Below, piece by piece: positions 34,370 to 44,200 of a stretch of 44,350 nt of DNA (within the stretch, counting starts at the first letter, position 1; every line of letters begins with the position of its first letter). This DNA comes from Bacteroidetes bacterium OLB10. GTDB taxonomy: Bacteria; Bacteroidota; Bacteroidia; AKYH767-A; OLB10. Location of the stretch: positions 1-44,350 of the forward strand of contig LNBX01000043.1 in the NCBI GenBank assembly GCA_001567275.1. Reading direction: 5' to 3'. The notes beneath the pieces are model-generated. The model saw only the letters and a list, made by a program, of their open reading frames with translations, did not search any database and was not told where the DNA came from. The position numbers and the translations under genes were made by a program.

Positions 34370-34986
34370 CGTTTGCTGGAGGTGGCATTGCCCAACACGA
34401 TACCAACATTCAGATAAAATGTCCCGTAACGCGCATTGGATTTATAATAATCCAAGTCCTTCCAGGCATCACTGAGGCTCAGGCTGTATCCTGCTTCAAC
34501 TGTGAGCAACCAGAAGTCAATTCCAAAAGCAGCATCTATGTTGAATAAACCATTGTTGAAGTTTTTCTCCAGTTCGGAAATCGTAGTTTTACTAAGAGAA
34601 TCTTTTTTGGCACTGTTGGAAAGAAGAATGTTATAGCTTGGCCCTACACTGAAACGGAATTTTGCATTTTCATCGTCCATGATATTTACGCCTATTCGTC
34701 CGTTTAATTTTAAATCCGTTCGGTTAAAGCGGGTGTCGAGTTGCAAAGAGTCATTGATATATGCAGTAGAAGTATTCCAGTAAAAAATTCCGGGTTGTAT
34801 ATAAAATCTTCTTCCAATTCTGAAATCGGCACCTGCCAGCCATCCTACACGTGCTTTACCTTTTTCTTCGCTTTCCAGCGATTGTAATCGGGCAACCGAA
34901 ATTCCCACCTGCGGATTGAATGCCAACTGCGCAAATGCCGGCACCGAACTTATTAAAGTTAATAATATGATGGCGGTCCTTTTCAT
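34366..34986 (-). CDS. small outer-membrane beta-barrel protein (PorT-like fold)
   Basis: A 206-residue protein with a signal peptide (cut at VPAFAQ) and about eight amphipathic strands. Examples are VGWLAGADFRIGRRFYIQPG, KLNGRIGVNIM, FRFSVGPSYNILLS, DAAFGIDFWLLTVEAGYSLS and FYLNVGIVLG. This is the common outer_membrane_beta-barrel (PF13568-like) fold of Bacteroidota, which includes PorT. I cannot assign it to PorT itself: paralogues are many and the neighbours are not T9SS genes. It is convergent with the preceding secreted protein gene, with overlapping stop codons. Confidence 0.75.
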   Translation of the reverse strand: MKRTAIILLTLISSVPAFAQLAFNPQVGISVARLQSLESEEKGKARVGWLAGADFRIGRRFYIQPGIFYWNTSTAYINDSLQLDTRFNRTDLKLNGRIGVNIMDDENAKFRFSVGPSYNILLSNSAKKDSLSKTTISELEKNFNNGLFNIDAAFGIDFWLLTVEAGYSLSLSDAWKDLDYYKSNARYGTFYLNVGIVLGNATSSKR

Positions 34987-35008
34987 TTTATTTTTGATTG
35001 AACAGAAC

Positions 35009-35016
35009 CAAAAGTA
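35009..35016 (-). promoter_or_regulatory. -7 box for the small barrel gene
   Basis: On the minus strand this reads TACTTTTG (TAnnTTTG), 23 nt before the start at 34986 and 10 nt beyond the ftsE stop. Confidence 0.4.
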
Positions 35017-35025
35017 ATAAAAAAA

Positions 35026-35703
35026 TCAGTTCTCTATTACCTTACCTGTTTCGAGGCGGATAATACGTGCAGGGAATCTTTCGATGAGAGAATAATTGTG
35101 GGTAGCCATAATCACAGAACAACGTGTTTTGCTTAATTCAAAAAACAGATTCATAATTTCATTGCTTGTTTCAGGATCCAGATTTCCAGATGGTTCATCT
35201 GCAAGAATCAGTTCAGGCTCATTCAGCAAAGCACGTGCAATGGCCAGACGTTGCTGTTCACCTCCTGAAAGTTCATGTGGCATTTTAAACCCTTTGGTGC
35301 TCAGGCCAACTTTCTGAAGAACTTCGTTAATGCGGTCGTCAATTTTATTTTTGTCATGCCATCCTGTTGCTTTCAGCACAAAAAGCAGATTGTCTTTGGC
35401 AGTACGATCACTCAGTAACTGAAAATCCTGAAAAACTATACCCAGTTTTCTGCGAAGGAAGGGAATATCGCGCTGACGAAGTTTTACAAGATTATAACCT
35501 GCTACATTGCCATCGCCCTGATTGAGTTTGATATCACCAAAAAGCACACGCAATAATGAACTTTTACCGCTTCCTGTTTTTCCAATCAGATAAACGAATT
35601 CATTTTTACTTACCTGCAGATTTACACCTGTAAGAATCAGATTTTTCTTTACGTAGATATTAGCATCATGCAATGATACAATGGGATGTTCTGCTGTTGT
35701 CAT
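35026..35703 (-). CDS. ftsE: cell-division ABC transporter ATP-binding protein FtsE
   Basis: A 225-residue ABC ATPase with Walker A ([19 protein letters not shown]), Q-loop ([10 protein letters not shown]), signature [17 protein letters not shown], Walker B ([16 protein letters not shown]) and H-loop ([11 protein letters not shown]). Length and motifs match FtsE, which with FtsX couples ATP hydrolysis to activation of peptidoglycan hydrolases at the septum. No ftsX gene is adjacent in this window, which is usual in Bacteroidota as far as I know. It overlaps the upstream 67-residue gene by 4 nt (ATGA), so the two are cotranslated. Confidence 0.88.
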   Translation of the reverse strand: MTTAEHPIVSLHDANIYVKKNLILTGVNLQVSKNEFVYLIGKTGSGKSSLLRVLFGDIKLNQGDGNVAGYNLVKLRQRDIPFLRRKLGIVFQDFQLLSDRTAKDNLLFVLKATGWHDKNKIDDRINEVLQKVGLSTKGFKMPHELSGGEQQRLAIARALLNEPELILADEPSGNLDPETSNEIMNLFFELSKTRCSVIMATHNYSLIERFPARIIRLETGKVIEN

Positions 35704-35903
35704 AAGTCAATTTTTTGAATTTTGCCAAACGGCATTTCGTTTATAATTTTAAGAATTTGTTCTTCCTTATCAGCATATCCTGCTTTGGCAAGTGCTTTTT
35801 CCGGTCTGTCGGCTCTGAAATATGCGATGAGGTTAAACTTGTCATCACGCATCTGAACATAGTCAGGAATTTTAGCAGTGCCTTTGATTTTCAGAAGATA
35901 CAT
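35700..35903 (-). CDS. small conserved cytoplasmic protein coupled to ftsE
   Basis: A 67-residue protein counted from the ATG at 35903 (a TTG directly upstream is less likely). It has a basic N-terminal strand (MYLLKIKGTAKIPDYVQMRD), a FNLIAYFRADRPEKALAKAG helix and an acidic-to-basic C-terminus ending in FGKIQKIDL. It has no signal peptide or cysteines. I do not recognise a named family. The ATGA overlap with ftsE suggests a functional link or at least fixed stoichiometry. The -7 box ends 5 nt before the ATG, so the mRNA is probably leaderless. Confidence 0.65.
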   Translation of the reverse strand: MYLLKIKGTAKIPDYVQMRDDKFNLIAYFRADRPEKALAKAGYADKEEQILKIINEMPFGKIQKIDL

Positions 35904-35908
35904 CAAGG

Positions 35909-35916
35909 CAAATGTA
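35909..35916 (-). promoter_or_regulatory. -7 box for the small gene and ftsE
   Basis: On the minus strand this reads TACATTTG (TAnnTTTG) and ends only 5 nt before the ATG at 35903. Transcription would start at or next to the start codon, giving a leaderless message. Confidence 0.45.
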
Positions 35917-35986
35917 AAGGGAGATTACTTCGAATTTTTCAGGAGAGAGGAGTAGTTTTAAACGAAACAGTGTTTAAGAAAAATAG

Positions 35987-36380
35987 TGGAGCCGGTGAGA
36001 TTTGAACTCACGTCCAGAGTTGGAATCAATACGCTTTCTACATGCTTATCTTTCGCTTAGTTGTAGGGAAATGGCAAGGCGGAAAGCTTACCATCCTTTT
36101 CCTTAGCTCTTTAATCTTATTGCTGCATCAGAGCACTACAGCAACCAGTTCATATTTGTGATGCCCCTGGTCTGAACTCTATGAACGTAAGTTCAGGAGG
36201 GACAGCTTGTCGTGCCACCTGGTGACACGATTAGGCAATTCTTCTTGGAAGAATTAAGCCGCAAGCGCGTAGTTTGTTTCGCCATTTAAGCGAGTTGTGA
36301 ATCGGGATTTACGGGTCGTGTTCACAGCACCCGGCATGCTTACGCACCTATTGCGCAACCTGTCGAAACCTTTCGGCCCC
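35987..36380 (-). ncRNA. ssrA: tmRNA (transfer-messenger RNA)
   Basis: On the minus strand the RNA starts GGGGCCGAAAGG (36380 downward) and ends with the T-arm GAGTTCAAATCTC followed by CGGCTCC-A (to 35987). The 5' GGGGCCG and 3' CGGCTCC pair as the acceptor stem. The 3' CCA is not encoded (CTA follows the discriminator) and must be added. The tag frame (36283-36254) reads GGC GAA ACA AAC TAC GCG CTT GCG GCT TAA, i.e. GETNYALAA, ending in the ALAA degron seen across Bacteroidota. tmRNA rescues stalled ribosomes with SmpB. The length of 394 nt is normal. It is divergent from the YebC-family gene. Confidence 0.97.
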
Positions 36381-36410
36381 ATATATGTGAAAGAACTTTG
36401 TTTATCTCTG

Positions 36411-36418
36411 CAAAAATA
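36411..36418 (-). promoter_or_regulatory. -7 box for tmRNA
   Basis: On the minus strand this reads TATTTTTG (TAnnTTTG), about 31 nt before the mature 5' end at 36380, leaving a short precursor leader to be trimmed. A TTGACA-like element lies 22 nt further upstream. Confidence 0.45.
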
Positions 36419-36457
36419 GTGCAAATACCCTTTGGCTTGTCAACTTGTCTGAATTGT

Positions 36458-36465
36458 TATTTTTG
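36458..36465 (+). promoter_or_regulatory. -7 box for the YebC-family gene
   Basis: TATTTTTG matches TAnnTTTG, 25 nt before the ATG at 36491, with TTG elements 18-24 nt upstream. It supports 36491 rather than the in-frame ATG at 36398 as the start. Confidence 0.5.
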
Positions 36466-36490
36466 CAGTCAGTATTTATCTGAAAAAATT

Positions 36491-37198
36491 ATGGGACGCG
36501 TATTTGAAAAAAGAAAACACAAAATGTTTGCCCGCTATGCCAAGATGGCTAAGGCGTTTACCCGTATCGGGAAAGAGATTGCTATTGCTGTGAAAGCAGG
36601 CGGCCCCGACCCGCATTATAATCCCAAACTCAGACAGGTTATACAAAATGCCAAAGGACTGAACATGCCCAAAGACCGTGTTGATGCTGCCATCAAGCGT
36701 GCTACCAGCAAAGACATGAAAGACTATGAGGAAATAACTTACGAAGGTTATGCTCCTTTTGGTGTGGCAATTCTGGTTGAAACGGCTACTGACAATTCTA
36801 CACGTACTGTTGCCAACATCCGAATGCACTTCAACAGAGAAGAAGGAAGTTTGGGTACATCAGGATCGGTGGCGTTTATGTTCGACCGCAAAGGTTTATT
36901 TAAATTTTCTGCAGAAGGCAAAGACCTTGAATCACTCGAGCTTGAATTAATAGATTTCGGTTTACAGGAAATTTGGGAAGAAGACGGAAATGTATATCTA
37001 TACAGCGGCTACGAAGATTTTGGCGGAATGACCAAGGCACTTGAAGACAGAGGTATTGAGATTGTGAGCAGTGAACTTACGAGAGTTCCACTTAATACGG
37101 TAGAACTTACAGAAGAGCAGGAACAAAAGGTGATGGCGCTGATAGATCGTTTGGAAGACGATGAAGATGTTCAGAGCGTTTATCATAACATGAAATAA
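36491..37198 (+). CDS. YebC/PmpR family transcription or translation factor
   Basis: A 235-residue protein counted from the ATG at 36491, where the conserved family start MGRVFEKRKHKMFARYAKM begins. The frame runs upstream to 36398, but those 31 residues overlap the promoter region and are not family-like. Further motifs are RIGKEIAIAVKAGGPDP, NPKLRQVIQNAKGLNMPKD, EITYEGYAPFGVAILVE and GSLGTSGSVAFMF. YebC proteins were described as DNA-binding regulators, and more recent work ascribes to some of them a role in relieving ribosome stalling at proline stretches (from memory). Its position beside ssrA is therefore suggestive but may be chance. Confidence 0.93.
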   Translation: MGRVFEKRKHKMFARYAKMAKAFTRIGKEIAIAVKAGGPDPHYNPKLRQVIQNAKGLNMPKDRVDAAIKRATSKDMKDYEEITYEGYAPFGVAILVETATDNSTRTVANIRMHFNREEGSLGTSGSVAFMFDRKGLFKFSAEGKDLESLELELIDFGLQEIWEEDGNVYLYSGYEDFGGMTKALEDRGIEIVSSELTRVPLNTVELTEEQEQKVMALIDRLEDDEDVQSVYHNMK

Positions 37199-37214
37199 TT
37201 TTTTTGGTTGCATT

Positions 37215-38369
37215 TTGCAAACAGAAAAGGATGTAGATGTTGCCATAGTGGGTGCAGGGCCGGCAGGCTCGGCATGTGTGATGGCTCTTAAAGATTCAGG
37301 TTTGCGCATTGCATGGATTGATAAATCAGCGTTTCCAAGAGATAAAGTTTGCGGAGATGCTATTCCATCCAATGTTCAACGTGTTCTTAATCTGATTGAC
37401 CCACAACTGAAAGAACGTTTTATACAATCGTTTTCTGAAAAACTGACCATTGAAGGATGCCGTTTTGTTTCACCGGATTTATCATCATTCGACCTTACAT
37501 TTTCTACCAAAGGATTTGCATCCAGAAGAATGGACTTTGACCATTTTTTGTTCAATACAGCACTTGAAGTAAATCAAACAACTACTTCTTTCCTGAAATC
37601 AGAGATCAAAACAATTGAAACTTCAGCCATTGGTGTGAGAATTGAATTTGCTGATGATAAGTTTATTAAGGCAAAAATGATAGTTGGTTGTGACGGTACC
37701 AATTCTCAGGTAAGAAAAAATCTTGCAGAGCCATTCATACGCAAGCACGAAAATATTGCTGCAGTAAGAGCTTATTATTCCAATGTTTCAGATTTAAATC
37801 ACCAACTTCTCGAAATTCATATTGTAAAAGGATTTATGCCCGGATATTTTTGGATTTTCCCTATGAAAAACAACATGGCCAATGTGGGATTCGGTATGGT
37901 GAATAAATATATCTCACGTCATTCAACAGATTTGAAAAAAGCTCTGAAGCAAATCATAGCAAGCGAACGTTTTGCAAAACGTTTTGAACATGCTACAACA
38001 GATGATGTGATTTCAGGTTTTGGGCTTGCATGTGGCGGCAGAAAAAATCCGATTTCCGGTGAGCGCTTTTTGTTATGTGGCGATGCAGCTTCGCTGATAA
38101 ATCCTGCCACTGGCGAGGGGATAGGCAATGCCATGATAAGCGGAAGGTTTGCAGCACTGCATCTGATTTCCTGTTTTGAAAAGCAATGTTTTGATGCGAA
38201 GTATAACCAATTGTATGATCAAATGGTTTACAACAAACTTTTAAAAGATTTGCGTATTCAGCGGTTCATGCAAAAACTAACTGCGGACAGAGAGTGGCTT
38301 ATCAATTTTGCACTAAGGCAGGTGAGCAAACATGAGTTTATCCGCGAACGTGTAAGAAAGTTTTTTTAG
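37215..38369 (+). CDS. geranylgeranyl-reductase-like FAD-dependent oxidoreductase
   Basis: A 384-residue flavoprotein with the N-terminal dinucleotide motif DVAIVGAGPAGSACVMAL, the PRDKVCGDAIPSN segment typical of the geranylgeranyl reductase/menaquinone-reductase group, VGCDGTNSQVRK in the middle, and the second FAD motif LLCGDAASLINPATGEGIGN. Members reduce double bonds of isoprenoid chains or act as monooxygenases. The start is a TTG at 37215, 16 nt after the YebC-family gene; no in-frame ATG precedes the Rossmann motif. It converges with the pigment-type cluster (6-nt gap), and a link to it is possible but unproven. Confidence 0.82.
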   Translation: MQTEKDVDVAIVGAGPAGSACVMALKDSGLRIAWIDKSAFPRDKVCGDAIPSNVQRVLNLIDPQLKERFIQSFSEKLTIEGCRFVSPDLSSFDLTFSTKGFASRRMDFDHFLFNTALEVNQTTTSFLKSEIKTIETSAIGVRIEFADDKFIKAKMIVGCDGTNSQVRKNLAEPFIRKHENIAAVRAYYSNVSDLNHQLLEIHIVKGFMPGYFWIFPMKNNMANVGFGMVNKYISRHSTDLKKALKQIIASERFAKRFEHATTDDVISGFGLACGGRKNPISGERFLLCGDAASLINPATGEGIGNAMISGRFAALHLISCFEKQCFDAKYNQLYDQMVYNKLLKDLRIQRFMQKLTADREWLINFALRQVSKHEFIRERVRKFF

Positions 38370-38375
38370 TCAGGT

Positions 38376-39614
38376 TTATTGTACAGGGTCACTCTGGTTA
38401 ATTTTTATAACCTTGGCTAAGGTTGGCACTAGTGTTTTATGTTTTTTGACAACAGGATTGTTTTCGTCCCACACATAACCTGCCAGAACTGAACATATCT
38501 GACGTTTGAGTTCCGGGTCCATCGTTTTAGAATAGATGATAGTTTGCATATCACCATTGTACCATCCTAAAACAAATGTCCTGAACACATCTATTCCTCT
38601 GCGGAGAATGTTTTCGTAATCGTTCATCCAGTCAACTTTTTCACCTGAGAGTGTTTTATGAGTGAGTTTAGCAGCCCGAATACCTGAGCCGGTAGCAAGA
38701 GTAACCCCTGATGAAAAAACAGGATCAAGAAATTCAGTGCTGTTACCGCAAAGTACATAGCCGGGTCCGAAAAGTTGTTTCACACCTACTGCATAATTTA
38801 ATATGGTTCGAGGTTCAAAAACGGTTTTTTCAGAAGTGAATCTCCCTTTCAGCTCAGGAAAATTTCTGATATGTTGTAAAAATTTAGCGCCATTGTCAGC
38901 ATAAAAATCTTGCACCAAACTGCTGTCGCTCACTACACCGATGGAAGTAGTTTGGTCGCTGAATGGAATCACCCAAATCCATGCAGAATTTTCGTTAAAT
39001 GAATGGATAAAAATATTACCACTTTCTTCAGGCTTGCGTTTAGTATCCTGTATGTGGCAAAATACAGCCCCTCTCGGTGGTGTACTTACAGGTGCGTCAA
39101 GGTTAAACATACGTGGTAATACACGACCGTATCCACTGGCATCAATGATAAACCGAGATTTAACGGTATGCGTTTTTCCGGAATTATCGGTGTAGGTGGT
39201 CACTTGCTCAGTGTCGTTGCTTTCTACAGTTTTTACTTCACACTCAAATTTTACAGGAACACCTTGTTCTATGGCAGAATTGATTAGAATGTTATCGAAG
39301 TCGGCACGCTTCACCTGCCAGGTCCAACTCCATCCATTGGTAAACTGATCGGCAAACAAAAAATCTGTTTTATGATCGCCTCTGTAAAACGAAGCTCCAG
39401 TTTTAATCTGAAAGCCATGTTTTTTAACATTATCAATAAAGCCAACTTCAGCAAGATGATCCATACAATGAGGAAGTAAACTTTCACCAATCACAAAACG
39501 TGGAAATTTTTGTTTCTCAAGTACCAGTACTTTATATTTATTCTTATTCAGCCATGCAGATGATACAGCGCCTGCAGGTCCTGCGCCAATAATCAAAACG
39601 TCAACTTGTTCCAT
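38376..39614 (-). CDS. halogenase-like FAD-dependent oxidoreductase of a flexirubin-type cluster
   Basis: A 412-residue flavoprotein. Motifs: VDVLIIGAGPAGAVSSAW (GxGxxG, 10-15), PRFVIGESLLPHCMDHL (GES-x-x-P type), GFQIKTGASF with K71, and AWIWVIPF (W212-I-W-V-I-P217). The last matches the WxWxIP signature of flavin-dependent halogenases, and K71 lies close to where those enzymes place the catalytic Lys. A second FAD motif is GYVLCGNSTEFLDPVFSSG. It may chlorinate a phenolic pigment precursor, since some flexirubins are chlorinated, or it may be a non-halogenating relative such as a monooxygenase. A -7 box in the 54-nt gap upstream suggests some independent expression. Confidence 0.78.
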   Translation of the reverse strand: MEQVDVLIIGAGPAGAVSSAWLNKNKYKVLVLEKQKFPRFVIGESLLPHCMDHLAEVGFIDNVKKHGFQIKTGASFYRGDHKTDFLFADQFTNGWSWTWQVKRADFDNILINSAIEQGVPVKFECEVKTVESNDTEQVTTYTDNSGKTHTVKSRFIIDASGYGRVLPRMFNLDAPVSTPPRGAVFCHIQDTKRKPEESGNIFIHSFNENSAWIWVIPFSDQTTSIGVVSDSSLVQDFYADNGAKFLQHIRNFPELKGRFTSEKTVFEPRTILNYAVGVKQLFGPGYVLCGNSTEFLDPVFSSGVTLATGSGIRAAKLTHKTLSGEKVDWMNDYENILRRGIDVFRTFVLGWYNGDMQTIIYSKTMDPELKRQICSVLAGYVWDENNPVVKKHKTLVPTLAKVIKINQSDPVQ

Positions 39615-39633
39615 ATTTTCTTTAAGAAGGCTG

Positions 39634-39641
39634 CAAATATA
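39634..39641 (-). promoter_or_regulatory. -7 box for the halogenase-like gene
   Basis: On the minus strand this reads TATATTTG, an exact TAnnTTTG match 20 nt before the ATG at 39614, in the gap after the desaturase-like gene. Confidence 0.5.
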
Positions 39642-39668
39642 TTTTTCTCAAAATTGTAATCAAAGGAT

Positions 39669-41207
39669 TTAAATCAACTGTGAAAAAGAATTTATTTTTT
39701 CCATCAGTTTTTTGCGATTTACAAATTCAAAACAGGTTACAATGGCTCCAATTGATGTGCCAAGCACACCATGAAAAATTAAATTTTGACCGGATAAATA
39801 GAGATTAGGTATTTTGGTACGTGAATTTATGACTGTTGACAACGGAGAATTACTGTTCTTTAATATTCCATAAATAGAGCCATTTACAGAGTTGGTATAA
39901 TCTCTGAAAGTAAGAGGAGATGAACTGTAAACATGTAATATTGAATTCCGGATTCCGGGGTAAAGAGTTTCTAATTTTTTTATTACCAATTCTTCTTTCT
40001 GTTTTTTGAATTTCTCATAATCGTCACCACGGCTGCCGGGATGAACGGTAGAGTTGAAAGTGTTTACCCATGGAGCCACATCTTCAGGTTGCATATAACA
40101 CATAACCGTAAGCGATTCAGCAAATGACTTATTCTTCACAGGCACAGGAGTAGTGAGATAAAAACCTAATGGCCACTCCTCGCCAGAATAATTAATCGTT
40201 TCCCACACGTCATCAGTAAAGTAATGATAAATATTGTGATTAAGGTAGGGGAAGGAGTAAGGTTTGAAAGTGAGTTGAACAATAAAAGAGGAAGTTGTGT
40301 TCTCCAGATTATTAATTCTTTTTACAAAAGCAGGATAAAAATTTTCCTGGCCGAAAATATCAATAGTAGCGGAGGGATGAATGGTCGAAATAAACTTCTT
40401 TCCATAAATGGTTTCATCGTTGTCAGTCTTAAGCGCAGAAATTTTATTATCATCATAAATGGCAGATACAACTTTATGACGATTCATTTTCTTAACTCCT
40501 TTTTCGCGCAATCTTTGCGAAAACTGACGAATTAACTGAGCACCTCCGGTAACAATTTTATAACTTCCACAGATGTAACTGTTAAATATCAGTGCAAGAA
40601 CAAACAAAGGTGTTTTTTCTTTCACACCGGCATACAACATGTTGTTTCCTGCCAATACATTTCTTAAAGCAATATTGTTTGTAATCGAAGCAAGATAGTC
40701 ATGAGCATTCTCGCCTCTTACTTCAACATCGAGGTAATTTTCAGCCTGTTCGTCTTTCAGATGATAAATTGGGAATTGTTTACACACTTCCTGTATCTTT
40801 TTACAAAAAGCATGAATAGCTTTTTCTTCTTCAGGAAAATCTTTAACCAGTTGCTGAATAAAATTTTCATAACCCATTCCATGCTTAAACTTTCTGCCAT
40901 CGCTGAAACTTATGATATCAAAACCATTTTCATCCATGCGATGAAATTTCATTTTGTCGGCTAATCCGAGGTAATGAAAGATGGTATTCAGATTTTGTCC
41001 GGGATCAAATCCACCGATGTAATGCAAACCGGTATCCAGAATAAACTTATCGCGACTGAAAATTTGCAGGCAGCCACCATACTGAATATTTTTCTCTAAC
41101 AAGGCTACAGAATATCCTTCATCAGCAAGAATATAGGCACAACACATTCCTCCAAAGCCACTGCCAATGATGACAAAGTCGAATATTTTATCTGCATCCT
41201 TACTCAT
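39669..41207 (-). CDS. phytoene-desaturase/CrtISO-like FAD-dependent oxidoreductase
   Basis: A 512-residue flavoprotein starting with FDFVIIGSGFGGMCCAYILADEG and EKNIQYGGCLQIF, followed by FILDTGLHYIGG, as in carotene isomerase/phytoene desaturase-like amine oxidoreductases. The C-terminal motif is LYLSGQNLIFHGVLGTSIGA. Homologues occur in flexirubin and aryl-polyene clusters, where they are thought to act on polyene or aromatic intermediates; the exact step is not known to me. Its start overlaps the stop of the trifunctional exporter gene by 4 nt (ATGA), so the two are translationally coupled. Confidence 0.82.
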   Translation of the reverse strand: MSKDADKIFDFVIIGSGFGGMCCAYILADEGYSVALLEKNIQYGGCLQIFSRDKFILDTGLHYIGGFDPGQNLNTIFHYLGLADKMKFHRMDENGFDIISFSDGRKFKHGMGYENFIQQLVKDFPEEEKAIHAFCKKIQEVCKQFPIYHLKDEQAENYLDVEVRGENAHDYLASITNNIALRNVLAGNNMLYAGVKEKTPLFVLALIFNSYICGSYKIVTGGAQLIRQFSQRLREKGVKKMNRHKVVSAIYDDNKISALKTDNDETIYGKKFISTIHPSATIDIFGQENFYPAFVKRINNLENTTSSFIVQLTFKPYSFPYLNHNIYHYFTDDVWETINYSGEEWPLGFYLTTPVPVKNKSFAESLTVMCYMQPEDVAPWVNTFNSTVHPGSRGDDYEKFKKQKEELVIKKLETLYPGIRNSILHVYSSSPLTFRDYTNSVNGSIYGILKNSNSPLSTVINSRTKIPNLYLSGQNLIFHGVLGTSIGAIVTCFEFVNRKKLMEKINSFSQLI

Positions 41208-44200
41208 TTGCGAAGAATAAATAACATGTTGGAAGTGCTTTGTGAATGACTATGATTCTCTGTTTTCAAATTGAATTTGTTTGCCAGTGATGTGATTTTA
41301 TCTGAGTTGAAAAAGTGCAGTTCATTGGCTTTCTTGTTAAATCTGAAAATTTTTGTTGACAAATATTCAGTAAGTTTAGTGAATTTGTGTTTACGGTTAT
41401 TGGTAATTCCGTCTCTGATGAACAGAATTCCCTCAGGTGAAAGTGCTTCAATACATTTTTCCAATAAGTGCTGTTGTTTTTCCGGGGTAAGATAATGCAA
41501 AACATCATTCAGGAAAATAACATCCGATTGCGGAACGGTGTATGTGGCAACATCAGCCTGAACGAACTGAAGATTGTTGGTTTTGTTATAGCCATTTGCT
41601 GCAATCTCAATTTTTTCATCATCATAATCTACTGCTGTAATTACTCTTTCAGGATTTTTGTAATGAAGGAAATAGTCAAAATATCCATAGCCACAGCCCA
41701 AATCACAAATAAGCTTACGATTACCGATTTGCTGATTATAAAAATCATAATTCTTTTTTTCCAACACCCATTTTACTCTGCCATACCATTCCACCACAGG
41801 TCCTTTGAAGATGTAGTTGTAATAAACTTTGCGCCACAGATAGTCTGCATCTTCCATTTCATCTTTAAACAGTGCATGTTGTTTCTTAAAGTATGCTGAA
41901 ATACTTTTTTGGCGACTTCTGTAATCATCTCCCCATGATTTGTCTTCAGCTTTTATTCTTGGAAGTGCTTTAACATTCAATGCACCTTCTTTTACCAGCA
42001 TTTCTTTCTTAGGTGAAACTTCCGATGCGCCATGAATGAGCACAGGCTGAATATCTGCATGTAATTTTTCTGCAAGATAAAATGCTCCTCTGTGAAAACG
42101 GTGAATAGTGTCATCTTCGGAACGAGAGCCTTCCGGGAAAATCATGATGGAATATCCCTCATCCATTTTGGATTTTATTTCAGCAATGTTTTCATCAGTG
42201 CCTGTTTCTGAGTAGATGTAGCCAACATATCGCACTACAGAACCAAAAAGCGGAGATTTGTAAACCCAGTCTTTCACCATAATAATCACTTTAGGATTCA
42301 GCATGAGCATCAAAAGTATGTCGAGGAAGGAAGAATGATTGGCTATGATAATGGACGGTTTGCTGAAATCCAAATCATTTAAATTATAAAAACGTTTGCG
42401 TACATGAATTCCGGAGTATAAAACGGAAGCTGCAAATTTTGAAGTCAGATAATTCACCCATTTCTTTTTTGTTGATGATGGTGCAGGGAAGATACGGATG
42501 ATAAGCAGAACAGGGTAAAATAATAAGCAACCTAAGATAAAATAAGTAAAGCAAAACACCGACATGCAAAGCTGAAAGAATGGAATGGGAGTTCTTTTTT
42601 TAGCAATTCTGTTTTGAACAAAAAGATTAAAAAGAATCGGCTGCAACGTGAATGAAATAATAAGAATACAGATGATGCCAATAACACTTATGGCTGCTAC
42701 CGAGTGAATGGCAGGATGCTCTGCGAAGAATAACACACCTGTGCCAATGATGACTGTAAGTGCTGAAAGAAGTATGGCCGACTGATAGGATGCTAAACTG
42801 TCTTTGTTGAACTTATACCGGCTCAGCAATCCATCTGTTACGAAAATACTGAAGTCGTCACCAAGACCAAAAATAAATGTGGCTATAACAATATTGACAA
42901 AATTAAATTCAATAGGGACAATTGCAGCAATTCCAAGAATCCAAATCCAGGTTATCACCATTGGCAGATAAGCAAGAAGTGTCAGTTCAATACGGCCATA
43001 GATGATAAGTAACGTCAGAAAAACGATTCCTGCAGTGACAAACAGTAAGAAGTTGAAATCAGTGCTAACGGTTTCGAGAAGTATGGAAGCAGTTTCGCTG
43101 CGGTCAAATACAGTGATGCCGGGAATTTGTTTCAGCAAATTTTTTACAGAATCTTTATAAGCAACAGGCACATTGAAAGTGGTGATGTAGGTAGTCTTTC
43201 CATTGTCAGTACTTACTAAATTTTCCAATCCGGTTTTCTGAAGCATTTCAGTATTGTTCAGTCTTAATGAGTCGGTGTTGAGCAACTGTTCAAAATGATG
43301 GAATGCATTTTCGGAGAAACCGGCTTGCGAGGCATCCTTATTCAGTTGATCAATGACGTTTTGCTTATGCGAGGTCCAGTAATTTTTCCAATGTTTTAGA
43401 TTCCTATTCGCAACGGTTTGGGGAATGTCGAAGTTGGCAGCGGATACTACATTGGTTACTTTTTTGTTAAGTAACAGGTGAATTAAGGTCTGATATGCTT
43501 CGTAATTGGATTCAGAAGCTTTTTCGGCACTGGAATCAATAGCCAGGACGTATAGTTTTTTTTCAGTGACAGGATTTAGTCCTGTTAATTCATTTTCTTT
43601 TTGAATGAGATTGTCGGAGTGGATACTGAGCGATTCAACATCTGAATTAAATTTCACATCAAGGGAGTGATACAGAAAAAACACTGTGATTATTCCTGTT
43701 GAAATCAGAATCCATCGCGCTGCTTTTCTGTGGAAAGAGGTTAGGTTTAAAGGAATGTGCCGAGGTGTGAATGTTTTATAATTAAAATGAGTGAGCCTGA
43801 TAAGTACGGGCAACCCAACCATGGTGAATATAGCAGAACCTGCAAGCGCAACGGATGCAAATAAACCAAAATCACGAAGAATAACTGAACTTGTGAAATT
43901 GAGAGCTACAAGAGCAAGGACGGTAGTTGTGCTTCCGGTAAGTAACGGTAAACTTATTTCGCGAATGGTTGTGGTAAGAGAGCGGGTATGTTGCAGATGT
44001 GTAAAAAAATGAAAAGAATAATCGAGAATAATTCCCAAAACAATAGCACCTGTGGCAAGTGAGATTGCCGAAATCTCAGGTCGCAGATAGCCCATCACAC
44101 CTAATGCTAAAAAACCACCAAAAATTCCGGGAGTGATAAACAGTAACGGAACCGAAAGTTTCCGGTAGTATAAAATCAGAATCAATAAAATCAGAATCAG

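Noticed and set aside
35959..35977. Possible terminator downstream of the tmRNA
   Set aside because: The inverted repeat TTAAAC/GTTTAA is short and purely AT-closing, with no clear T-tract on the minus strand.
41468..41899. 143-residue + strand frame opposite the methyltransferase/acyltransferase part of the trifunctional gene
   Set aside because: The opposite strand has clear domain motifs; this frame has only low-complexity hydrophobic runs.
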